Assembly (NCBI GenBank): GCA_037043015.1
Contig: CM073322.1
Location: 40,101 to 104,100 of the forward strand
Length of the DNA stretch: 64,000 nucleotides
From: Bryum argenteum
Lineage: Eukaryota; Streptophyta; Bryopsida; Bryales; Bryaceae
Reading direction: 5' to 3'
A program made the translations under genes and the position numbers. This document shows, piece after piece, positions 10,560 through 22,236 of this stretch (positions within the stretch are counted from its first letter, which is position 1; each line of letters opens with the position of its first letter). Below the pieces are notes generated by a model. The model made no database searches. It had not been told where the DNA came from and saw only the letters and a list, made by a program, of their open reading frames with translations.

Positions 10560-13500
10560 ATCAGAAGACTAAACTATGGCTACTAGAAAATTTCTACTCA
10601 ATCTTAGACAAAATAACTACAACAACTATGAATTTTTGTGGTGCTCTCCCTCCCTTTTATGTTCCTGGGTGGGCAAGCGTCAGAAAGAAGCTATCGCCGA
10701 ACCGGCTTGGGTTTACGAGGATATCGTTGATGAAACTCCTGTACCTTCTCTGGCGCGTTTGCGAGATTTTCGGCATCCTCCCATGTTCGTTCATTAATAT
10801 CGTAGCCGCTCCAATGCACGAGGTATTCTAATTTCCCCATCTCCGCCGTGAATCTAGTATCTTATCTACCTCGTATTCCTCATGGTTCTCGATTTCGACA
10901 CTAGGTGGCGGGCTTTGCACTCTTCCAGGAAAAGTAGACTCTCGATAAGGTTCCAACAAGGACACGTGGAAGACTGGATGTACCTTCATAGCAGCTGGTA
11001 GCTCTAGCCGGTACGCCACTGGATTGATTTGCTTCTCGATGACAAACGGCCCCAATCTTCGATAGTCCAACTTGTCACATGGCCGCTTGGTTTTGATGTT
11101 TCGTCGAAGCAGCCATACCTTATCTCCAATCTTGAAAGTGGGTGCCTTATTCCGAAATTTATCTGCGTACGCCTTGTAAGACTCTTAGGCAGTTTGTAAT
11201 TGAAGTCGCAACGTAGCTTGAAGCTCCGATAGCTGTCTCACAAAGCCTTCTGCTGCCGGGTTGTTATTGGCCACTGGATTTAACAAATCAAGTTTCGGAT
11301 GGTATCCATAATTAGCAAAAATCGGTGTTTGTTGAGACGACGCATGAAGCGTGTTGTTGTAGGCAAACTCGGCAAACGGTAGATATTCGGTCCAATCGTC
11401 TTGCTGGTAGTTGATGGTGCAGCGTAGATACTGCTCCAAGACTTGATTTACCCGTTCCGTCTGACCGTCAGTTTGAGGATGAAAGGCTGAAGAAAGCTTG
11501 ATATCCACCTTCAAAATCTCAAAAAGAGATCTCCAGAATTTGGAGACGAACTGAGTTCCTCGATCCGACACGATGTCATCTGGCAAGCCATGATAACGAT
11601 ATACATTATCAAGAAAGAGTCTTGTTGTGTCCTCGCTTGACGATGTCTTCTTGCAAGGAATAAAATGCGCCATCTTTGTAAGCGGATCCACCACAACAAA
11701 GATGCTGTCGAACGAGTTTGAAGGCGGCAGGTCCGTAATGAAGTCCATGGAAACTGAAGACCATGGTCGATGCGGAATAGGCAACGGCTGCAGAAGTCCA
11801 TAGGGGCGATGCCGAGGGTTCTTTGACCTTGAACAAATATCACAAGAGAGGACAAACTCCTTCACATCCTTCCACATTTCAGGCCACCAAAAATCTCGCG
11901 AAATAAGCTCCAATGTCTTGTTGTATCCAAAATGTCCTGCTGCTGGAAAGTCGTGGCGAGATTGAAGAACTCGAAGTCGTGTTGGTCCCTTTGGAATATA
12001 CAGTCGCTCTTCAAAATACAAAAGACCTCCCTCCACCTTGAACTTGTCATTATCGGCACGCTTCTTGATCTCAAGAGCTACAGAATCTTTGGTTGTTACG
12101 ATGCGTCGCAGTCGAGGAAGTCCGCATCAATTGGCATGACAAAGAAATAAAAATTCTAAAATGCTCCGGTTTCAACAATGTGGAGCATTGTTGATCAAAT
12201 GCTTCTTCTCCAGTCTTAGGCGTGAGATACGATCTCCTCGATAATGCATCCGATAGTCCTTGCTGCTTCCCAGGCCGATAGGTGATAACAAAATCAAATC
12301 GCGACAACGACATATTCCACCGAGCTTGACGTCGATTCAGGATTCGAGCCGACATGGAGTACTCCAAATTCTTGTGATCCGTGTATACGGTCACTGGATG
12401 TGCAGCGCCTTCGAGAAAGTGTCGCCACTCTTGGAAGGAATCTACTATGGCAAGAAGTTCCTTATCGTGGATTTCTTAATTGATTTCAGCAGCAGAAAAC
12501 TTTCGAGAATAGAACGCCACTGGATGAAGCTTCCCGTCTGCGCCCATCTGTGAAAGTACGGCTCCCAAAGCAAAATCAGAAGCATCGGTCTCCAAATAGA
12601 AGGCCTTCGCAAAGTCAGGGTGTACTAAGACTGGAGCCGTAGTAAACGCCGTCTTGAGATCTTGAAATGCTTGTTCGGCTTGAGGTCCCCATTCTAGCTT
12701 GTCCTTACACGTCAATCGGGTGAGTGGAGCAGCGACCTGAGAATAATTTTTGATGAAGATCCGATAGAAGTTAGCAAATCCAAGAAAGCATTGTACGTCT
12801 CTAACCGTCTTCGGAACCTCCCAAGATACAATTGCTTCGACCTTCTTAGGGTCCATCTTCAAGCCGTCTGTAGTTGCAATGAACCCTAGAAACTCCATCT
12901 CGGTTTGGTGGAATAAGCACTTTTCCATCTTGGCGTAGAGTCCTCGTTCTCGTAGTTTCTCAAGGACTAAACGAACGTGCTTCTCGTGCTCCTCTTCGTT
13001 TTTGGAAAATATCAGGATGTCATCCAGATAGATGACAACAAAGTCGTCAAGGTACTCCCGAAAGATGTCATTCATCATGTGTTGGAAAACAGCCGGGGCA
13101 TTGGTAAGGCCAAAAGGCATGACATTATATTCAAAATGGCCATACCTTGTACGGAACGCTGTCTTCCACTCATCTCCTTCCTTGATCCGTACGAGGTTGT
13201 AAGCTCCCCTCAGATCAATTTTTGTAAAGATCTTTGCACGCCCGAGCTGCTCCAAGAGACTAGAGATCAAGGGTAACGGGTAACGATTTTTCTTAGTTAC
13301 CTTGTTGAGGCCTCGATAGTCCACGCACATTCGCAAGGAGCCATCCTTCTTCTTTACGAACAAGATCGGTGCCCCAGCTGGCGACTTTGAATGACGAATG
13401 AAGTTCTTCGCTAGATTCTCGTCAATGTACTTTCGCAGCTCCGCTAACTCCGTTTGAGAGAGATTGTAGATTGGGCCAAAAGGCGGTTGTGCTCCTTTTA

Positions 13501-15360
13501 GCAGGTCTATGGCACAGTCGTATGGCCGATGCTCCGGTAGCATGTCCGCGTTCTTCTTTTGAAACACGTCCTCAAAATCCTTGTATTGCTCTGGTATGCT
13601 TGCCGTCGAACTCTTCTCTGTGCTAGTTGGGGCTGCATAGATGACGAAGGGTGCTCCTTCTTTGGATGATCGTACAAACGGTCTTGCTCCAATAAACAAT
13701 GGTTTCCCTATCTTGGGATGTCTACTAGGTTGGCTCTTGGAATATTCTTTGGAAAAAGTCATTTTCCGCAACTTCCAATCTATGGTAGGGTTATGTTGTT
13801 CTAACCAGGAGAGACCTAGGATGACAGGGTTTGACGGGGTTCTAATGACATTAAAAACAACGTAACTACTATGGTCCTTAAACGCCACTTCTATAGGTAC
13901 TGATTCATGGGTGACACTGCCAGACAATAAAGGTCGTCCATCTATCACCTCTACATGAACAGGCTTGGATTTCTGTACTAGACGAATCTTGTGACGCTTA
14001 GCAAATTCTTCATCTAAAAAACAAGTAGATGCTCCCGAATCTGATAGCGCTAAAGTTTTGTGTTTTTGAGGACCAAGAGACAAAGGAATTGTAAAACAAT
14101 GGGCAGGTTGGGCAGAGAAAGAGGAACCTGATTGTTGTCGCGGCATTGAATCGTCCAGCCGCACGGTTCCTACTGTGGCTGGGCATCGTCGTTTTCCGGG
14201 ATCACCGCACTCCTAGTTTTGACAATGCGCCGGTTCTGCTTCTTGGGGCAATTTCCAACCTTGTGGCCTTCTTCTCCGCAGTACAAACAGAATCCTTCTT
14301 CCATACGTCGTTTCTTTTCTTCTGGAGTAAGAGCTCTGACACGCGCCGCGTCGATTTGCATGGCTTCTCCTTCCGAATGAGAACTCAAATTGTTTGCCAA
14401 CATATTCGTGGTGTAGCGACTCGTTTGGTATTTTGGGCGCTGGTCTTGACGACGCTGGAATAAACGGTTGTCGCACTTTACAGCTTGGCTAATGGCTTCG
14501 TTGAGCGTTTGCATATCAGGGAGGGATAAAAGTAGGTCCTTCACATCATCCCTCAAACCCCAATAAAACTGACTCACCAATGCTTCTTCGCCCCAGTTGA
14601 TGTCACTAGCCAGTTGTCTGAAATCCGATGCGTAGACTGATGCAGAGCGCATTCCTTGTCGTAGTGATCGGATCTTTGTTGTAGCCCATCGGACCTTGTC
14701 ATGTTCGCCAAATGCTTCTGCAAATGCTTCCAAGAACGTCTCAAAGTTGCTCAGGATTGGCGATCGTTTCTCGAACAAGGGGGCAAACCACGACAGAGCT
14801 TGTCCTGTAAGCAGAGTTCCAACAAGTCCAACACGCGCCTCCTCCGTCGGATATCGTTCAGGTTGTAAAACAGTTATCAACCTGATTTGGTTGACAAAAC
14901 CTCGAAACTTGGAACGCGTTCCGTCGAACTTGTCAGGAAGACTAACTCTAGGCTCCTTCCGTTGTTGAATCATTGGGTTTTGTTGAACTAAAGGTGTAGT
15001 CGCCTCCTCCGGTGCAGTAGCTTGAGACTGGTGAATCCTGGATGATGTTATCCCGGATGCTCCATCATTGTGAAGTCTTGCCATGGCTCCTTCTATCTCC
15101 GCTTGTCTCTGTGATAACGTAGCAAGAGCATTCATGATGGCGTCTAATTTGGATTCCAAATTTTCAGCCATATTGACGTCTTGATCTTTGACCAAATCTA
15201 CGAACGAAAAGAAAAAAATTGACAAGAGAACAATATTGGTTTACAGGAGGGTACTCTGCAATCTCTAAAACGCCTCAAGACTCCAAGAAGAGGGGTAATC
15301 CTCTATCTCCAACAAGAAGGGACTAGCTCTGATATCTGTGAGAAGGTAGTCTCGACAAAC

Positions 15361-15793
15361 TGTCAGGGACACAAAAATGTATTTACAAGAATATCTTGAA
15401 ACTAACGAAAAACCGACAAGAGCTTGGATTAACAAGAAGAGTACACGAATAACACCAAGAGAGGTGAGCTAGAGCTCAAAGAGATGCGTTGTCGAGATCA
15501 AGAACTCTTGACCTCGACTCCTATATATACTTCTAGAACCCAAGAAGCTTCTAGAACTTCTACCAGCTAGGATGCTTCTAGAACTTCTACCAGCTAGGAT
15601 GCTTCTAGAACTTCTACCAGCTAGGATGCTTCTAGAAGGTTCCAGAGACTAGATTCTAGAAGGTTCCAGAGACTAGCTTCTAGAAGGTTCTAAAGACTTC
15701 TTTTTAAAAGGTTCTAGAGACTTTCTTTCTAGAAGGTTCCAGAGACTTCTAGAGACTTCCTTCTAGAAGGTTCCAGAGCCTATGTCCCTAACA
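15361..15793 (-). repeat. 5' LTR of chromovirus B (433 bp)
   Basis: This is the element-sense 5' LTR. It has three copies of the 27-bp ttctaccagctaggatgc-containing unit and a TATATATA at 15522-15529. The heat-shock-element run lies between the TATA and the outer end. The sequence on its inner side does not show a clear tRNA complement at the LTR edge; gatatcagagc occurs some 30 bp in. Confidence 0.92.
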
Positions 15794-15798
15794 CATAC

Positions 15799-16022
15799 TG
15801 GAGAGGTTCACGGATCAGGAGCAGACGCCACACCAATCTCCACGGCAGCAGACATCGGCGAATTCACCCCAGTATCATCTCTCGGTCCTGTTACCACCGG
15901 AACAGTATGAGTCCCCGGTGAGACAAAACTCTAATAGTACATACCCGTGGCCAAAGCGTGCTGAGTCTCCAATCACACCCTCGGATCCCCTGCCCACTTT
16001 TTCCCCGTTGCGAGTGAGACCC
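15799..16022 (+). mobile_element. Middle interior of element F between two insertions
   Basis: This short segment carries coding-like plus-strand sequence rich in Gln, Pro and Ser. It lies between the right target duplication of chromovirus B and the left one (GACCC, 16018-16022) of the large gypsy element, and continues in alignment terms at 23,750. It shows that B and the large element both landed in the F interior. Confidence 0.6.
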
Positions 16023-16962
16023 TGTCGCGACCCTAATTACTCCAACTCTTCTTTTTCTTAGTGAGCCTTACTTGGTAGCGGAATCACGGCTCACTTAGTT
16101 GGTAGCAACCGGCCACGACTTTGCTAACACTTGCATGTGCCCCACACATACAATGTTAGCACTATTCTAAGTCAAGGTGTCCAACCCACCTTGACTCCAT
16201 AACTCATTATCCGGTACTCATTACCCGGAAGTCCCACCAACACATGGGTATGCCAACCCGGAACTCCCACCTACACATGGGCATGCCACTTGGTGGCACG
16301 GGGCGGCCTTCCACACATGTCCAAGCTCCCAAGGGTGCTACTAATCACCCCCGGAGCTAACCGCCCTTATCCATTTTCCAACTTCCCACTAGTCCCCTTG
16401 CACTCTTGTTTTCTCACCCCATTCGGGACTTTGCCGAAATCCTCCCGAATCCGCACTAGTTTTCCCGGGACTAGTTTGGAGCGGGACTCTTTCCAACCCA
16501 ATGTTGCGGGATGCTCAAGAGCATCCCACAATGCCCAAGATGTAGAAGTAAGGCTTCCTTTCCATGCCTCACCTTCGAGCCATTCCCGGTCACTCCCGGG
16601 AACCGCACTACTTATCACGGGGACTAGCTTGGAGAGGGACACTTCCCAACCCCATGTTTAGAGAGGCTCCAAAGCACTCTCTACTTTCCACAAGGTGCGG
16701 GAGTGAGGCCCAATCCCAAGCCTCACCCCATGGAGTCACCCCCGGCTCCTCAAGGCACCATGTGCAAGTGAGGAGGGAGACCACCCTCCTCATAGTACTC
16801 TCTGAGTCTTCGGTAGGCCCCCTCTTGTGTTGAGGGGCCTTCCGTGACACACTTTTGTTTTGGAAGACCACCCGTTTTTGCCTTAGCCTCAAAAACGGGC
16901 CGTATCTTCTTCTCGGGCTAACTTGTAGCTCAGTTATCCAAATGGGACGTGCAAGCCCATTT

Positions 16963-16991
16963 TCGACATCTACTCTTTGAGTAGATGTCGA
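16963..16991. other. 12-bp perfect stem-loop in C LTR
   Basis: The arms TCGACATCTACT and AGTAGATGTCGA enclose the loop CTTTG. It is repeated at 23176-23204, with partial versions at about 3158 and 6510, and is structurally conserved in the distant solo LTR (4527-4561). Confidence 0.85.
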
Positions 16992-17150
16992 TAGACTCCT
17001 CACTTGTCCCAATCGAAGCTTCCATGTGGGAGCTATGCTCCTCTGAACATTCGGGAGTCCCGGGAGGCAGCAGTCCCGAGTCCCGAAGTCCCGATGCTTT
17101 GAGAGCCATATCTCCCAAAGCATTGCTTTGCTCCTCACGAACCTTAGCAT

Positions 17151-17181
17151 TTTGGAAAGCTCTTGTCCAGAGCTTTCCAAA
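17151..17181. other. 13-bp perfect stem-loop in C LTR
   Basis: The arms TTTGGAAAGCTCT (17151-17163) and AGAGCTTTCCAAA (17169-17181) enclose TGTCC. The same hairpin is present in the right LTR and in the other family copies near 3350 and 6710. Confidence 0.85.
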
Positions 17182-20100
17182 GACATGCAACATGCCGCCA
17201 TCCATGAAGGACGACATTTTGAGTCCCGAAAGGTAACACTCCCGAGTCCCGGAGTGTCCCGGAACGCGCTCCAACTTTGGAGAGTCATATCTCATGACTC
17301 ACAACTCCAAATTGCGCGTTCTTTGGACCCATGGATGCGTGCTCAAACAAGGTTTCCAACCATGTAAGACACGCCACCAAGTTCGTCCCGAGTACGACGC
17401 CATTGCGTGCTGTTTGCTCGGGACTCCCCTTGGTCACTTCACCTTGTCTCTTGCCAAGCCCGGGGCGTCACTCCCGGGGTCCTCTCGGCTCACCACGGTG
17501 TTCGGGCATCCTTTGGAAAGGGATGTGACACTCACCCCCACCAAACAGCGTCGATGCCCTCATCGACAATCTCTCTTGTCGGCAGTACCAAGTTCTTAAG
17601 GTAGCCGCCTCCTTCGCACTTGCACTGCGTTCCAGGGTAGCTAGCCCCGCAATGCTCCAAGCATCCTATTACTTGAAAAATGGCTAAGTCTCAAAGGTGG
17701 CACTCGATAGGTCTAAGGTCCTTTCCACCCAAGGACTTTCCTTGGAAGGACCCACATAAACAAGACCTATCCACTTCAAGACTCACTTGGAATGCCCCCA
17801 ATGGCCCCAAGTTAGGCTCAACTAGCCCATCATACTCACATGACTTAGGATTGAATTCAAGGCTAACCAACACTTTCTTGGTCGCAACACCAAGCCCTCT
17901 TTTCAAACACTTAGGCTCTCAAGTGGTGAACTTTGCTCGCCTAGGGGTAATGCTAAGTCCCGCCCGACCTAGACTTTGCTTCACTCTACCGAGACATGGG
18001 TGATCAAGCCATGCGTTGACGATGGTCAACTCGCAAAGGGCACTTTTATGAGCCCGTGCCACTACCTTGCTCCCGCCCGAGCAAGTCCTAAGCTTAAGAG
18101 TCGTGGGGGTTCACCCACTCACAACTCCCAAGCCAAGGTCCCTGTTTTGCAAAGATTCCAAGTATTGGCTTCGCGTATCCTTCTACCTCTTCTAACCAAC
18201 CTAGCAATCCAAAGTGAGATTAGGACTCATCTCACTTCCAACATGCAATCAAGGAACTTGCCAGCAACTTAATTGTCAACCAAGTATTACAACATGTGCC
18301 ATTTGCACCATTTGCACCAGTGCTAGACAAAACTTAGGCCAAGTATACACAAGTGTGGTGATTCACCCCCACTTCAAAGGTTGATGTCCTCATCAATGCT
18401 TTCTCGGTGTCTTGGATCTCCGTTGGCTTTCATACCTTTCCACCATCTCCTTTACATTGGCCATGTACTTGGCCTCAACCCATTGTTGCTTCCTTCTCAT
18501 GGTACCCCCGCCTCTTCACCAAGTATTCTTTGCCCTTTTTCTCGGTGATCCGCACCATAATGCCTTTTACTCCAAACTCCAAGTGATCACCAAGAAGTTC
18601 GGGTGGAGGCCGTTACACTTGCTTTGCGTTCGGCCTCACCTTATCTTTGTGATATGGCTTGAGCAATGAGACATGCAAGGTGGGATGAATCATGGTCTCC
18701 GGTGGTAAGTCCAACTTATAAACATCCTCAAACAACCGTTTTGCAATGACAAATGGACTCACATACTTTGCCATGGATATGGGAGTCAAGCCATCCGGTA
18801 AGGTGAGATTTTTCACATTCTTCTACACCTTTTAGCCCTCCTCATACTCCTCATGGCGCCGCCCTTTGTTAACTTGTTTCACATATCTCTTCGGGCCTTG
18901 TCTAGGTTTTCTTGGTCCTTTTCAATAAGTTGCTATCTCTTGGCTACCAAGTCTTTTGCCCCTTGGCTTTGTTCCATCTCCGATTGCAATCCATTCAAAA
19001 GCTAGGTTGTTAGGCATAAGTGGCTTCACACATAAGCCACCTAGGGAGGCGATTGACTCATAGCACCATGCCTCAATGCATTATGGCTACCAACCGCCAA
19101 ACCCAAGTAATCACTTCGATCACTTTGGTCTTCGACAACCCATGGTGCCGCACCAAACACCTGAAAAAGGAGCACCACCTTGTCAAAAGCGGTCACCATT
19201 CCTTTTGTTGGCTCTATCCTTGCCAACTTACAAAACCTATCCACCACCACAAAGATGGCGTCACTTCCTCGTGACTCCGGAAGGCTTGTAATAAAATCCA
19301 TGGAGACACACTCCCATGGACCATCCCGGATAGGCAAAGGCCGTAACAAACCCACGTGCTTTTGATATGGCGCCCGGTTGGCTTGATATTCAAGTGATAC
19401 AAGTCTTCACATAATGGGCAATGTGTTCCTTCATTTCGGGCCAATTGAACCTCTTTGAAACCAAACATATGGTGGACTTCTCCCCCCTATGCCCGGCCAA
19501 GCGGTTGTCATGCTCCTCCTTGAGCACACACTCAACCTCCACATGCCCTTTGGAACACACACCCTATTTTGCTTGAACTTGATCATACCTTGATGAAGCC
19601 GGATTTGGTTGGGCTTCTTGCCACACCTTAGTTCACTTAAGAACTTTTGAGCCTCGGGGTCTTTCATATACGCCTCCCTTATCCGTTTTGTCAAATCACC
19701 GTCTCCCGCATACATCACTCTCAAGACTTGCGTGGTATTTGACTTATGTTCACCTTCCAACCTAGTGCATCCGGCGCCCATTCACTCGGCCCGGCTTGTG
19801 AATCAACTCCACATTTATAAGCACTAAGGTAACATGCCACCTCAATTGCTTGGGTGTAACTTAGGCTTATGTTTCAAAGTACTTCAATGAAACATTATTG
19901 GTGAACACCTAGGTCTTCTCAAGACCAAGGTAATGTTGCCATGTCTTCAAACAATGCACCATGGCAACCATCTCTTTTTCATGCGTTGGCCAATTGATTT
20001 AAGTGCCATCAAATTTCTTGCTCTCAAATGCAATTGGCCTTCCTTCTTGCATAAGCAATTCCCGATGGCAAAGTCACTTCCATCGGTGTGCACCTCAAAA

Positions 20101-22222
20101 GGCTTATCAAACTCCGGGAACTTCAATACCGGCGGGAGGAGAGTTTCTCCTTGAGTTTTTTTTTTTTTTTTTTGGAATGCTTGCACACATGAATCGGTCT
20201 CATCCAAGGCCAAGTTTTTCTTAAGCAAACCGGACATGGGCTTAACAATCTTGGAGAAGTTCTTTATGAACCTCCCATAATAATAGACCAACCCAAACAA
20301 TGACCTCACTTTCCTTTGTGAAGTGGGTTGGCTCCCCTTCTTGATTGCTTTCACCTTCTTGTGGTCCGTTTGTCACTTTGCCCCGTCATAATGTGTCCCA
20401 AGATCTCCATCTCTAGCAAGCCAAACTCACTCTTCTCCCCATTTGCATGTAACTTATTGTCCCTAAGTTTTTTTGAGCACAATTGCAAGGTGCTATGCAT
20501 GCACTTCCGCCGTTTTGGAGATCACCAATATGTCATGAATGTAAAAATGACAAGCCCATCCATCTCTTGATGGAATACCGTATTCATGAAGGTTGTCAAC
20601 ATTGATGGGGCGTTGCACAACCCAAAAGGCATCACCAAAGCCTTAGATGACCTCCCAAATCCACTTAGGAGGTGTGGAGTTAGAAGTGGGCTTGTTCCTT
20701 CAACTCCCAAATCGGTCCTTAGCATTATCAAGAACCGGTTTTCCTCTAACTCCTCCAAGTTCACCAAGTTGATCCTACTCCCTAACACGTTGAGAGCCTT
20801 GGTGAACTCTAACTCAATCTCCCCGCCGGGGTTGGCAACCACTCTCAATGGTCGCTTCATTATCTTTACCTCATCGGTATCAGAGGAAGTCTTACATAAG
20901 ATGAGATCAATCCCATCCATCTCACTTATAATGAAGTTTTCCACAAAGGTGAAGTTTTGACACTCCACTTCCACTTCTATAGCTACAAGGCATGTTTCGT
21001 GGAGCTTGCCTTTTTGCAAACCTTACTTGAATGAGCTTGCTTACTCAAATGCAAGCCCATCCTCTTCGAAGCTTCGGGACTTATGAAGTAGTGGGTTGCC
21101 CTTTTGTTTGGAGCAATGCATTGCCATGTGGTCCTCTTCACCACAATTCAAACAAGTAATGTAACTTGTCTCTTTTTATTTTGGACTTGTCCCCACTTTG
21201 GGCTTGTCCTTGCAAACTTGTCCTTCCCATCCTTGAAAGGCCTACTCTCACCACCCTAAAGCTTTTGCCGACCATTTTTCTTATGTTTGCTCTTGGATAG
21301 TAATTTGCCTTGCTTTCCGGTTGAGGCCCTCTCCTTAGAGGCCTTTTGGTGACCTTCATCATCACTAATCGATTTTGCCAACTTGAGCAACTCGGCACAA
21401 GTCTCCGGCAATTTCGCATCTTGAATAATGCCCGCTCCACCCAACCTTAGAGTCCATTGAAGAAAATGACCTATTTGGCCAATTCATCTAACTTCGGGAG
21501 CACATTCAAATGTGCATTGAAATCCTTCACATAGGCATGAAAGGTGCCCGTTTGCTCCAATTGCACAAGGGCCATGCCATCCCGAATCTCTTGGTACTCC
21601 GGGGTGAAGCGATCACTTAGGATCCCCTTGAAACCGGTCCAAGTCAAGTTGCTCACCACTCCAGCGTTCTCATCCCGGTAATAAGTCCACCACAAAAGAG
21701 CATGCTCTTTCAAGAAGGTCACGGTAATGTTGATCTTGTCCTCTTCACGAGCTCTTTGGGCCTCAAAGTTGAACTCAAGTTCCACAATGAAGTCCTTGAC
21801 CTTGTTTACCTTGCCCAATCCCGTGAAGGAAGAGGACAAGTTGGTCTTGCACAACTTGCGGAAAGAAGGGCATGATGCCCTTCCCTTGAGCTCCTTAATC
21901 TCTTCTTCCAAGACTTGAAGAGTTTTGACAAGCTCATTGAACCATTCATCTCGTACCTTCCGCTTGTGGCCGTGATTCCCGGGAACGGGACTTAGAGGAT
22001 TTTCTTCCTCCTCATGGTGAGTGACCTCCTCACCACTAGCAACTTCTCTTGGTTCCCCTTGCTCCTCTTTTATTTCCATCCGCACATTCGATGGACCTAA
22101 AGAAGACTCCTCATGAGGGGCAACCCCGGCCTCAAAGGCTTAACTACGTGTCTTCGGGCCACATCGCGAGCTTCCGGCCTCTGGTGCCATCCTACTCTTG
22201 ATTGGATCCCGTTGCGTAGCCT

Positions 22223-22234
22223 GCTCTGATACCA
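22223..22234 (-). other. Primer-binding site, initiator-Met tRNA type
   Basis: The minus strand reads TGGTATCAGAGC two bases inside the 5' LTR. This is the widely used primer-binding sequence of plant LTR retrotransposons. Confidence 0.9.
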
Positions 22235-22236
22235 AG

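Larger units (their letters stand above)
9750..15793 (-). mobile_element. Chromovirus B (Ty3/gypsy), LTRs with heat-shock elements
   Basis: The element is complete in outline: LTRs at 9750-10155 and 15361-15793, and target duplication CATAC (9745-9749, 15794-15798). On the minus strand, gag lies at about 14.2-15.2 kb with a CCHC knuckle (CLYCGEEGHKVGNC). Protease and reverse transcriptase lie at about 12.5-14.2 kb (ALSDSGASTCF; VIYLDDILIFS), then RNase H, then integrase at about 11.2-12.0 kb (QTDGQTERVNQ). The start of a chromodomain is at about 10.83-11.07 kb. A polypurine tract (minus strand of 10156-10175) borders the left LTR. The pol region carries a few breaks. The LTRs are very similar, so the insertion is recent. 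It sits inside element F. Confidence 0.93.
16023..17530 (-). repeat. 3' LTR of element C (1508 bp)
   Basis: It aligns end to end with 22237-23744. By eye the pair differs at one clear substitution and about eight short indels that cancel in total length. It contains two strong palindromes, at 16963-16991 and 17151-17181. Confidence 0.93.
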
